Source of the DNA: Tetraselmis striata
Taxonomy: Eukaryota; Chlorophyta; Chlorodendrophyceae; Chlorodendrales; Chlorodendraceae
Direction of reading: 5' to 3'
Length of the DNA: 64,000 bases
Assembly: GCA_006384855.1 (NCBI GenBank)
Contig: VCJN01002824.1
Span: forward strand, 1 to 64,000
The notes beneath the pieces are model-generated. The model searched no databases and had not been told where the DNA came from. It was given only the letters and a program-made list of their open reading frames with translations. The translations under genes and the position numbers were made by a program. Within the stretch, counting starts at the first letter, position 1. Each line of letters begins with the position of its first letter. Of the stretch, positions 44,114 to 53,639 are shown one piece after another.

Positions 44114-45288
44114 CGTGTCTCACAGCCACGCCGCCCACGAACCCTCACGGCGTGACGTGCAAGAGTCCAAGACCTGCGAGCCGGCAGACCTACCGCCTTT
44201 GCGGGAGGTGCAGAGCCTGCAGCGTCACGGGCTGGCGAGGCTGAGCACCCGCGAAGAGGGCATCAGCCTGTACGAGCCATGTGGCGGAGGCTACGTTGCC
44301 GTGCTGAATGCCATGCTGGCCAACGGTCAGAAGGTGGCCAGATACCGGCAATCGGACATCGACCCGGCAGCCCGCAAGGCCGCTGGGCAGCGTGTTCAAG
44401 GAGCTCAGTAGGAGATATCCGGATCTACTACCAGCTAGCGCGATCAAGGGGTGGGACTCGATCCCACAGGACATCACGGCGATCACAGCGGAGGACGTGA
44501 GGCGCCTGCCATACATAGACATAGTGGGGTGTGGATGGCCTTGCCCAGGCATGAGCAGAGCCAATCGCAACGCGCTGGGATTGCGCGACCGGAGGTCACG
44601 TTTGCTCTTTCACGTGGCCGCGTTCATCGAGAAGCTCGAGGAGAAGCAGCCCACCGGCGTGGGGTGGCTGCTGGAGAACGTGGATACGAGCGGAGACGAG
44701 AGACTGTACATCAAAGAGTCTGAGAAATACATCACGAAGATCATCGGGAGAGCGCTCGTGATTGATGAGGCGGGCTGTGGAGCGAATCATCACCGAGTGC
44801 GACGATTCTGGACGAACATGGGGGACGTGGAGAGACTGAAGTTGGCGTGGGAGAGGCGGGCGGACATGCAGCCGCGACTGCTGCGAGATGTGCTGCCACC
44901 GCACCTACGACCGCATGTCAATCTGCCGACACCACCCAACGGAGTTCGCGTCAACAAACCAGGACAGCCATGCGCGTTGCCAACGATCTTGGCGCGACCG
45001 GACTCAGATGCCTACTCCGGCGAGGGCGCCGGCATGTTGTTCAACATCAACACGGGCGAGTGGGAACGGCCCACTGTCCACCTGAAGGAGGAGCTTTTCG
45101 GTTACGAGCCGAACGTCATTCACGGCATATCGCTGCCGGACCATGAGCGCCTCATAGGCAATGCCATGGGTCTGCACAGCGTCGCGTGGATCGTCGGGCA
45201 GCTCTTCGTGGAGCAGCAGCGACTGAGAAACCTGGAGGAGCTGGAGCGCGCAGCCCGGGCTGCCCAGCACTGTGAGATTCAGATGTGA
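44058..45288 (+). CDS. DNMT3-like cytosine-5 DNA methyltransferase, frame-split
   Basis: Two overlapping frames make one methyltransferase. Frame 44058-44411 carries the SAM-binding N-terminus (GISLYEPCGGGYVAVLNAML, QSDIDPAARKAA). Frame 44308-45288 continues at VFKELSRRYPDLLPASAI after a +1 shift near 44390-44400. It holds motif IV GCGWPCPGMSRAN (44524-44562; catalytic Cys in PC), motif VI LLENVDT (ENV at 44673-44681), motif VIII HRVRRFWTNM, and motif X GNAM (45157-45168) within HERLIGNAMGLHSVAWIVGQL. HRxRxFWxN is close to the DNMT3 form. The enzyme would transfer methyl from SAM to cytosine C5 in DNA. Motif I is altered (CGGGY instead of FxGxG), so activity is uncertain. No PWWP, ADD, BAH or chromo domain is present. 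It overlaps the protease frame by 56 nt. Confidence 0.8.
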
Positions 45289-46023
45289 CATACAGGTGAC
45301 GAAGCACTACTACTAGCGACTATTATTTATCCGTGAAGGCTGCTGCTGGTGGCGGCACGTCCATCCAGTTACGTGCGAGTACATCCGGCGTTATTGCCGG
45401 CGGGCGATAAATCCTTTTTGTCATCATTCTGGTAGTCGTACCAGCCCGGTGAAGCGTACATGGCACTGACGTACAAGGTACAAGGTTGTCCGTGTAGTAC
45501 CGGGTAGTACGCGATATATTTATTACGCCGGTACCGGGTATCTAGTACGAACCCTAGTCGTCCTGTGGATAACTACGACTATTAGTACATGGGAGCGCAA
45601 ATCGCAGCCGTACGTATTTGGTAACACCGGGGAATTTGTGTACATTATAGCTAGTACTGCTGAACGGGCCTGCCAGCCGTCCGATCAAAGGTCATCAGAT
45701 GGGCGGTTTGGCTGCCATGTTTTGCCAAAGAGTGCTCACGTTACATAAATATTCGCGAGGGGGAGGGCGGGGGCAGGCAGCGGTTTGCCGAAGAATGATT
45801 GAATTACAATATTCGCGACAGCTGCCATCGGGGAATGTGGCCCCGGGGGGGGGGGGGGGGGGGGGGTGCGGGGGCGGGGGGACCACGCCCCCCCCCGCCC
45901 CCCCTCGCCGCCAGCCGCTCCCGCCTGGGGGGGGGGGGGGGGGGGGGGGTAAAGGGGGCGGGGGCTACTGCTTGTTCTTGTTCTTGCGTGCCCGGGGGAC
46001 CCTCCGCTTCGACGATCTCGCTG

Positions 46024-46060
46024 CCTCCGCCTCCGCCTCCGCCTCCGCCTCCGACTCCGC
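46024..46060. repeat. (CCTCCG)n microsatellite
   Basis: Six CCTCCG hexamers, reading EAEAEA on the minus strand. Confidence 0.95.
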
Positions 46061-46547
46061 GACCGTCAGTTTCTTACCTCGGCGTTTCTTCACTGGCCTC
46101 TTCCGCTTCTTGTCATCCCTCAGTGTCTTCACCACCCCGGGAGGCTGTGCCGTCGACGACGCCGCCATGAGCTTCCTTACCTTCGCGTCGGGACGCCCCC
46201 TGCGCCCAGACACCCACAACAAGCCACAATCGTTTCGCCTTTAAGCGGCTGAGGATGCGGCCTCCTCGGCCACCACGAGTTGCGCCGCTGGCACTGTGGA
46301 AGCCTTGGCGTTGAGGTGGGCCTTACGGCGCTCCCGGACGAACCTGCGCGCGGCACAAGTTAGCCACGAGTGGGTGCGTGCTAATGCGGAGGATGGAGTG
46401 TTTTGTTGCGCGCCCACGTTGTCACGGGTTTCCTCATGTCTTTCTCGTCCTCCTCGATGCCGGCGGCGCGGACACGCGAGACAACAAGGCTCGCCGCCCA
46501 CTTTTGCCCGGGGGGGCGAGGTCGGCCATGGCGCTGTGAGCGGTGAA

Positions 46548-46572
46548 GGGGGGGGGGGGGGGGGGGGGGGGG
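46548..46572. repeat. Poly-G tract, 25 bases
   Basis: Uninterrupted G run in non-coding DNA. Confidence 0.9.
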
Positions 46573-46944
46573 CGGCCGAGGTGGAGAAACTAACACCCAG
46601 TCGACGACCGCCTTCCGCAGCAGTCAACGACACATTGGAGGCGAGGAGCAGCGCGCCACTACTATTTATATGCACGTATTGTCAAGAGCTAGTCGGTGCG
46701 GCATTGTGTCGGTGTAATTTCGCAATGTTTATTGTTGAAGTAGCACGGCGTAATGGATACGGCGAGTGAATCCGGGATAATGTGTGCGACGAATGTGCGC
46801 GCGCAGCGTTGTGCGGCGGTGTGCGGCGGTGTGCGGCGGTGTGCACCGATGTTAATATAGTGTGAATATTATATCGGCCGTAGACGATCAGGTCTGGCAG
46901 CACCGCCCGTGCTTGTAAATAAGCGACAATGGGTCTAGTCTCCC

Positions 46945-48115
46945 GCTAGTCTGTGCACCGCAAGTGCACTCCGCAAGCCTCGCCTCCATCCGCGTCGGAA
47001 CCGGTAGTAAGTGTTGTTGTGTGCGCACATCGTGACAACATTACACGGTGGCAATTGCAATTATTAGCGGTGGATAATGTGAAGGCGTTTTCGAAATCGA
47101 CAGAGAATGAGGCGGTGCTGGCGGAGTGCATTGGCGGTGCACAGAATAGCGTGTTGCTGGGGTTTTGGCTGCATCGGACGCCGTATTCCCACCCATCCGG
47201 CACGGAATGTCCGGTTTTCACACATTTGTGTGTTAATAAAGCAGTGTGAATATTACGCGTCTTTTACGCCGGGTGGATGGGCATCCGGCGTCCGATGCAC
47301 CCCAATTATTTGCAGCACGCTACTCTACGCACCCCCAACGCACTCCGCAAGCCTCGCCTCCATCCGCGTCGGAACCGGTAGTAAGTGTTGTTGTGTGCGC
47401 ACATCGTGACAACATTACACGGTGGCAATTGCAATTAGCGGTGGATAATGTGAAGGCGTTTTCGAAATCGACAGAGAATGTGGCGGTGCTGGCGGAGTGC
47501 ATTGGCGGTGCACAGAATAGCGTGTTGCTGGGGTTTTGGCTGCATCGGACGCCGTATTCCCACCCATCCGGCACGGAATGTCCGGTTTTCACACATTTGT
47601 GTGTTAATAAAGTGTGAATATTACGCGTCTTTTACGCCGGGTGGGTGGGCATCCGGCGTCCGATGCACCCCAATTATTTGCAGCACGCTACTCTACGCAC
47701 CCCCAACGCACTCCGCAAGCCTCGCCTCCATCCGCGTCGGAACCGGTAGTAAGTGTTGTTGTGTGCGCACATCGTGACAACATTACACGGTGGCAATTGC
47801 AATTAGCGGTGGGTAATGTGAAGGCGTTTTCGAAATCGACAGAGAATGAGGCGGTGCTGGCGGAGTGCATTGGCGGTGCACAGAATAGCGTGTTGCTGGG
47901 GTTTTGGCTGCATCGGACGCCGTATTCCCACCCATCCGGCACGGAATGTCCGGTTTTCACACATTTGCGTGTGAATATATAGAGTGTGAATATTACGTAG
48001 GCGTCTTTTACGCTGGGTGGATGGGCATCCGGCGTCCGATGCACCCCGAATCTCACCAACACGCTACTCTACGCACCCCCAACGCATTCCGCCAGCCCCC
48101 CCTCTTTCCGCGCAG
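46945..48115. repeat. Tandem array of 368-bp hairpin-containing units
   Basis: Three nearly identical units at about 46945-47244 (partial start), 47245-47612 and 47613-47990, plus a diverged partial unit to about 48115. Landmarks recurring at 368-bp spacing are GTGAATATTACG, GGCATCCGGCGTCCGATGCA, TAGTAAGTGTTGTTGTGTGC and CACGGAATGTCCGGTTTTCA. Inside each unit, about 75 bases near the start (GGCGTCCGATGCACCCC ... CGCACTCCGC) are an inverted repeat of 75 bases near the end (GCGGAGTGCATTGGCGG ... GCATCGGACGCC). Each unit therefore folds as a large hairpin, like a MITE that has been tandemly amplified. Confidence 0.85.
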
Positions 48116-48200
48116 GTCCTACGTTCCATTGTATGTATATACATACGTACATGTTCTGCTCCGAAACCAGCCCAAACTTAATGAGTGCACAAGTGTAAAT

Positions 48201-48226
48201 GGGGGGGGGGGGGGGGGGGGGGGGGG
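48201..48226. repeat. Poly-G tract, 26 bases
   Basis: Uninterrupted G run; another of 18 lies at about 48313-48330. Confidence 0.9.
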
Positions 48227-49061
48227 ATGTGGCGGCGGGGCATCCACTCACACATACCCCGGCGATGCATGACAAATATTACATGCCGTGGCGGGTCGGC
48301 GGGCCGACCCGGCGGGGGGGGGGGGGGGGTCTATTCAACTACACGTGCGACAGTGTCGTTTCGTGGAGCAGTATATGTGCCCGGCCTCATTTATACCGCC
48401 CCCTACCTGCGCTGCATGGTCTACCCCTAAGAATTACTTAGCACAAACCGCCATTACTTAATAGGAACCTAGCACAGCCAGGCTTATATGCCCGCTTTTC
48501 CCCATCAACTTCTACGCACTTTCCGTCCCTCAACCGCCGGACATGGGGGTTAAGCCGCCAGCCTCGGCAGTTGCTTAGCCAGACTTGGCATCCCGTACCG
48601 TGTCCATGGCTTCGCAGCTCTGCCGCTGGCACACGCCGAGTCCGGCGCTTGCTGCCGCGGGGTTGCGCACGCATGCACGCACGGTAATACGCCGCCGACG
48701 CCGCCACGCTTACTTCCACCACCTTCGCCAGCCGCAGCTTCGCACGCCTTTCCGCCGACATACGAAACGCACGAATCCCCCCCCGTCCCCGCGTCATGTA
48801 TATTATATTCGAGGCGACTATGCGGGGCGCAGCACACGCCGCGGCGTGGGTCGGCGGAGCGACAGGCGGCGGGAGCCCTAATGGCCGGGCAGTATCCACA
48901 CCCACACAGGCACCGCCGCTCACCTCCGACGCGGATGAACCGCCTCCCAAAGGAAACATGCCGGTTGGTGGTAAGCCCAGCAGGCGTGCGTGGGGTGCCG
49001 GCGCCGGTACTGGTGCGACGGAGCTGTCGCGTCAGGAACCGCACCGCATGTGGAGCAACAC
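48227..49061. other. Non-coding or unassigned
   Basis: Open frames on both strands between 48440 and 49060 are low-complexity and lack motifs. They may include the 5' part of the transposase-like ORF that follows. Confidence 0.35.
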
Positions 49062-49691
49062 ATGGCGGTGCCGGCCCCACCTATGTCTAGGGCCACCTCC
49101 TCACAACACCCCGCCACGACGGCGTCGGCCACCGCCGACGGCGCCGTTGCGGGGGGGGACGCCCTGCCAGGCGACGATGATGCGCCTGGTGCGCCGCGTC
49201 AGGAGGCGGAGGAGGCCGTGGTCGAGGCGACTGATCGGGCTGAGGGGGTTGTCGAGGCGAGCGAGGCTGCGCTCGCGCCACCCGCCCCGCAGCCACCTGC
49301 GGGACATGCCGACTTGCTCGTCGCCATGTTGACCGGAGCACTACGAGCAGTGGCGGGAGGCGGCCACATGCACTATCATGTGCGTGTCCTGGCCGGACGC
49401 CCGTCATGCGTGGACTGCGGCCAACGGACGGACTGGGAGTGTTGCTGCGACGGCACCCCGGCTTTGTGCGGCCCCAAGTACCCATGCATGGCGACCCATC
49501 AGCGGGCAGTCCCCTGCCCGACCACGGCCACGATGAGGGCGGAGTTCCGCCATGTCAGGGACGCGTTCCACGACGCGACTCGCGCCGCCGTGTGTGAGGC
49601 TTCCGAGAAGGCACGCGCGGCTGGTAGGGTGCGCAGGGTGAGGCGGCGGACGGCCCAGGAGCTGAAGGAGAGCGAGACATGCCGTCAGTGA
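49062..49691 (+). CDS. Cys-rich ORF, possible transposase C-terminal zinc ribbon
   Basis: ATG at 49062 to TGA at 49691, 209 residues. The first 90 residues are Ala/Pro/Glu-rich, then HVRVLAGRPSCVDCGQRTDW and ECCCDGTPALCGPKYPCMATH follow: C-x2-C-x6-C-C-C-x6-C-x5-C-x3-H. Such a cluster at the end of a protein is seen in piggyBac-like and other DDE transposases. The rest (RAEFRHVRDAFHDATRAAV, then RVRRVRRRTAQELKESE) is helical and basic. There is no DDE core here, so the ORF is either a separate small protein or a 3' exon. Function not assigned. Confidence 0.4.
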   Translation: MAVPAPPMSRATSSQHPATTASATADGAVAGGDALPGDDDAPGAPRQEAEEAVVEATDRAEGVVEASEAALAPPAPQPPAGHADLLVAMLTGALRAVAGGGHMHYHVRVLAGRPSCVDCGQRTDWECCCDGTPALCGPKYPCMATHQRAVPCPTTATMRAEFRHVRDAFHDATRAAVCEASEKARAAGRVRRVRRRTAQELKESETCRQ

Positions 49692-49737
49692 GGTCGGGCG
49701 CAATGTCATTGGGTGGGGCACACGGACGTGTAACACT

Positions 49738-49862
49738 TGCACTTTGCGCGTACTGCTGGGTTACATCCAGGCTGCGTCACACTATGCAACCGGAAAGGCT
49801 GCGTTGCTACTGCAAACAATGCGACGCCTCACTCTGTAGCAACCGCTGCCGCGCCTATCCCA
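49738..49862 (+). repeat. Direct repeat, copy 1
   Basis: TGCACTTTGCGCGTACTGCT through CGCCTATCCCAC recurs at 49924-50040 with about 95 percent identity and one 8-base difference. In one frame both read PERLRCYCK-C, a small Cys cluster. Confidence 0.9.
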
Positions 49863-49923
49863 CAGCCGCTGCCCCCCCCCCCCCCCCCCCGCGCGGGATC
49901 CCCGCCATCAGCAGCTTGCACTT

Positions 49924-50040
49924 GCACTTTGCGCGTACTGCTGGGTTACATCCAGGCGGCGTCACACCGGAAAGGCTGCGTTGCTACTGCAAACGATGCT
50001 ACGCCTCACTCGGTAGCAACCGCTGCCCCGCCCATCCCAC
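49924..50040 (+). repeat. Direct repeat, copy 2
   Basis: Second copy of 49738-49862, separated from it by a poly-C tract (49874-49890). Confidence 0.9.
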
Positions 50041-50406
50041 TCGGGATGCTGAGAGCAGCTAAAGGGCACCGGGGGCGGGGCAAGAGGGAGCAGGGCCAAT
50101 GATTGTGGAAGAGCGGGGACCCGCTTGCATGCCATCGTATTATATCTTGCACGATATCTGTTGCTGCACTCATATCTCACATCACTAGCTTAGCTATAGT
50201 GATTCCCCCCCCCCCCCCCCCCCCGCACCGCGTACGCACAAGCCTGGGTATACGCATCAACTGCCCGCCGGGATGAGAAACTGGTATTGGTAGTGTGTCT
50301 GTGGGGTGGAGGGGGGGGGCAAAAGAGCTGCCAATTGCTGCCAAGCTGGTGCGTTACATTGGGGCAGGCGCTGGGCAGACAATTGGGGCTCGCTTCAGAG
50401 CATTGT

Positions 50407-53187
50407 CTAGTGCCTATGCGGCTGCGCCGCCTCCGCCGCATGCAGACTCTGCGGGCTCACCAGCACCGCCACCTCAGTCATGCGGCCCTGCATCCCGCAG
50501 CCCGCCGCCGTCAGCCAGATCAGAGGTATCCAGAAGCCAGTGCTGGGGTTGTTGCGGCATGACCGCATAGTTTTCAGCGGCTGCCGTCCACAGCTTGTAA
50601 TGCATCCCTTTCCGCCGATTCCGCTGTATGCGCTGTCTTGGCGCCGCGCTGCCCCGGCCGCCGCTGTCTTGGCGCCGCGCTGCCCCGGCCGCCGCTGTCT
50701 TGGCGCCGCGCTGCCCCGGCCGCCGCTGTCTTGGCGCCGCGCTGCCCCGGCCGCCGCTGTCTTGGCGCCGCGCTGCCCCGGCCGCCGCGCCTTGGCGCCG
50801 CGCTGCCCCGGCCGCCGCGCCTTGGCGCCGCGCTGCCCCGGCCGCCGCGCCTTGGCGCCGCGCTGCCCCGGCCGCCGCTGTCTTGGCGCCGCGCTGCCCC
50901 GGCCGCCGCTGTCTTGGCGCCGCGCTGCCCCGGCCGCCGCTGTCTTGGCGCCGCGCTGCCCCGGCCGCCGCTGTCTTGGCGCCGCGCTGCCCCGGCCGCC
51001 GCTGTCTTGGCGCCGCGCTGCCCCGGCCGCCGCTGTCTTGGCGCCGCGCTGCCCCGGCCGCCGCTGTCTTGGCGCCGCGCTGCCCCGGCCGCCGCGCCTT
51101 GGCGCCGCGCTGCCCCGGCCGCCGCGCCTTGGCGCCGCGCTGCCCCGGCCGCCGCGCCTTGGCGCCGCGCTGCCCCGGCCGCCGCGCCTTGGCGCCGCGC
51201 TGCCCCGGCCGCCGCGCCTTGGCGCCGCGCTGCCCCGGCCGCCGCTGTCTTGGCGCCGCGCTGCCCCGGCCGCCGCGCCTTGGCGCCGCGCTGCCCCGGC
51301 CGCCGCGCCTTGGCGCCGCGCTGCCCCGGCCGCCGCGCCTTGGCGCCGCGCTGCCCCGGCCGCCGCGCCTTGGCGCCGCGCTGCCCCGGCCGCCGCGCCT
51401 TGGCGCCGCGCTGCCCCGGCCGCCGCGCCTTGGCGCCGCGCTGCCCCGGCCGCCGCGCCTTGGCGCCGCGCTGCCCCGGCTGCCGCGCCTTGGCGCCGCG
51501 CTGCCCCGGCCGCCGCGCCTTGGCGCCGCGCTGCCCCGGCCGCGCCTTGGCGCCGCGCGGGGTATCGAGTCCTCCCCTCCCTAGTGAGCGCGTCCACCTG
51601 CGCCTTGCGCTCGGGGCCGTCCTCCTCCGTCACCACATTCTGCAACCCCCACCGCGTGACGAACCACGCAGCTCCTTGCATGCGCTTGTACATGTGCCCA
51701 AGCACCGCCTAGGGACGCGAAGCTCCTTCTCGGTCATGATCGCCTTCACCCGGGCCTCCTCGAGCAGCGGACCGGCGTTAAGAATGGAAAACGTTTCCAT
51801 GTGGTGCAAGCAGTCCTCCATGACCCAGCCGGACTGCACCGTCACCTTGCCTGACCCTGCAGTCATGGAGGGGAAAGCCGTCACGCCCACGCCCACGCCC
51901 ACGCCCACGCCCGGGGGGGGGGGGGGGGGGTTACCTTTCGATTCTTGGACACTGCAAACGAAGGGCGCAACCCGCGTTCAAAGTTGCTGGGTATCGGGAC
52001 TAAAGCCTGGCGCCGGTCTTCCTGCTTCATAGCTCGGAATCCAATGTGGCCCTGCACGGTGACAAATTTCCTCCAGAAGTCCCTTCCCAAGCCAAAAAAA
52101 AACAGGTGGAACGGCGCGAGGGGGAAGAGGTTGATCATGTTGACATAGCCCAGGACCACATGCACATGGCACACGCCATGGCAGCCAGTGTTCTGCTTGG
52201 CCTCCGCCAGCCGGGTTGTGTTGAACGCACGCCGGGCAAGGCGCGTGATTCACTGGACAAGTCATCGCCTTGATGGACGGTTACCAAGCGAGCCTCCCCG
52301 TCCGCATCCACAGTGGGGTGCTCCTGGGCAGCCGCCATAGCCTCCACAACCTGCCACGCCGACCGGGTGGGTGCGTGTGATTCCATACAACCGCAGTTGA
52401 GTGGTGCCACCAGCACGCAGGCCGGGCCCACTCACCTCTGAACGCAGAAGGTCCACAATGTCACCGTCCTCGAAAACAGCGCGCCACTGGGTCGCCCCGC
52501 CGTAGTCCTCCAACACCCACTCGGTAACGACGCCGGTTATCACGCCGTAGTGCCATACTCCCCGGAACTTCTTGGCGATGACCTTCATGTAGAAGTCGCC
52601 GGGATCGCCTTTCCATATCACGCCCTCATCGCGGGTTCGACGCCCGCCGGCGGCCACGCAGGCGCGTCGATGTCCATACCGTCTTCGCCAACGGGGTCCT
52701 CCCCCACGCCCATCACATCGTCCACCTTCGAGCCGCCGTCGTCCGAGACCGGCGCCGGCGGGCCGTTTCCGACGGCTGCAGCTACTCCTGCTGCCGCGCT
52801 TGTTGCTGCTGTTGCTGCTGCTGCTGCTGCCGCCCCTGCTGCTGCTGGTTGTGATAAGGCGGCCTTGCGGCGCAACTTAGCCGCACGCTTCAACGAGTGG
52901 CTACAGTTCGGGTATTTCCGGAAGTGCCGCTCTCGCGCCGTCCTTTCACTACTACCCGTCACGATGCCGTGGCAGTGCTTGCATGTGTACACGCCATCCT
53001 TCGACACACTCGCTATCCATCCCTTTGCCGGCATGCCTGCTGCCGCGCGCGGGGGGCGGGGGGGGGGGGTTGAGAGTTGGGGTGGATGTAACCCACCACC
53101 GGCAGGCAACACAGATGCGAGTGCGCGGCTGTCCGCGCTTGATTCAACGGTGAGCGGCGGTGACCGTGAGGCGACCCCGTACTTCAT
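50407..53187 (-). CDS. Transposase-like gene with zinc finger and Tudor-like domain
   Basis: Minus-strand segments in order: 53187-52618 (ATG at 53187) with a BED-like finger YTCKHCHGIVTG then RERHFRKYPNCSH; 52657-52430 with a Tudor-like fold, DFYMKVIAKKFRGVWHYGVI and WRAVFEDGDIVDLLRSE; 52370-52270 (VVEAMAAAQEHPTVDADGEA); 52170-51950 (VLGYVNMINLFPLAPFHLFF, GRDFWRKFVTVQGHIGFRAM); 51850-51720 (WVMEDCLHHMETFSILNAG, LLEEARVKAIMTEKELRV); 51705-51590 (GHMYKRMQGAAWFVTRWGLQ); and then through the minisatellite to 50407. The finger plus Tudor-like domain plus helical body is the build of some algal DNA-transposon proteins. I could not place a DDE triad. The finger and Tudor parts are in different frames near 52640, so an indel or intron lies there. 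A (CACGCC)n plus poly-G stretch (51882-51930) sits in a probable intron. Confidence 0.45.
50632..51560. repeat. 30/31-bp GC-rich minisatellite, about 30 units
   Basis: The unit is CTTGGCGCCGCGCTGCCCCG followed by GCCGCCG and then either CTGT (31 bp) or CGC (30 bp). The two unit lengths occur in blocks: 31-mers dominate 50632-50780 and 50880-51090, and 30-mers dominate 51090-51560. No stop codon exists in any plus frame or in the long minus frame, so very long spurious ORFs arise. The last units at 51480-51555 carry a C-to-T change and a 3-bp loss. Confidence 0.97.
51882..51911. repeat. (CACGCC)n microsatellite
   Basis: Five hexamers followed at once by a poly-G tract (51913-51930). Confidence 0.95.
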
Positions 53188-53639
53188 GCGCGTGCTGGGG
53201 CGTTACACAATCATCAGCAGTTAGGGCGGCTGCATTAAAACGCGCACCTACGAACACCACCTACCGCCTACCGCCTACCGTACCACCTACATCCGCCCAC
53301 ACCTCCGCCCGTCGTGCCGCACATCGCGGCACACCGCGGGGTCAGCGGTCAGCGATGTGCGGTCAGCGATGTGCGGCGATGTGCAATGAGTGCGTACATC
53401 CGCCTGTACTTAGCCCGGGTGCTCCGCGTCGGCGGGCGACACGCGAGCCCGCGTGCGCATATCAATTTGATGAAATTATGGAAACGAGAAATTCATATAG
53501 TACTTTACAGGTCGCGCGCGATAGTCGTCGCTACTGGGTATGAAATCCACGTCCCTCGTCCGTCCCGTATCGTCCCCGTATGTCGTCGTTCGTCACCAGT
53601 AGGGCACATTTACGTCACATCTGAATCTCACAGTGCGCT
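53188..53639. other. Non-coding gap between transposase-like gene and LINE remnant
   Basis: Contains short direct repeats (TACCGCC at 53264-53281; GGTCAGCGATGTGCGG at about 53345-53380). No gene supported. Confidence 0.5.

Larger units (their letters stand above)
41021..45288 (+). mobile_element. Gag-protease-cytosine-methyltransferase retroelement
   Basis: Three consecutive open segments on the plus strand encode a zinc-knuckle gag, a retropepsin-like region and a DNMT3-like C5 methyltransferase. Gag plus protease defines a retrotransposon; the methyltransferase is cargo. No reverse transcriptase, RNase H or integrase motif appears before or after it. The copy is therefore either non-autonomous or has lost pol. 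Capture of DNMT-type genes by retrotransposons has been reported in several algal and other eukaryotic lineages, so the architecture has precedent, but this order without pol would be notable. Element ends are not defined. Confidence 0.7.
45289..46944. other. Region right of the methyltransferase element
   Basis: 45289-45700 shows no coding frame and no copy of a 5' terminal repeat that I could find. 45846-45950 holds two long G tracts. A Lys/Arg-rich minus-strand ORF (ATG 46168 to 45965; KKRKRPVKKRRGKKL then an EAEAEAEA run) has no recognised family and low support. GTGTGCGGC is repeated three to four times at about 46810-46845. Confidence 0.4.

Noticed and set aside
46945-48115. CRISPR-like array
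   Set aside because: Units are 368 bp, contiguous without unique spacers, in a eukaryotic context; no cas genes.
50407-51705. 432-codon minus ORF and 410-464-codon plus ORFs through the minisatellite
   Set aside because: Their length comes from a stop-free GC-rich repeat that is open in several frames; only the flanking non-repeat part of the minus frame has coding character.
52600-52660. tRNA gene suggested by GGGTTCGACGCCCGCC
   Set aside because: No A-box, no pairing acceptor or anticodon stems; the bases encode part of the transposase-like protein.
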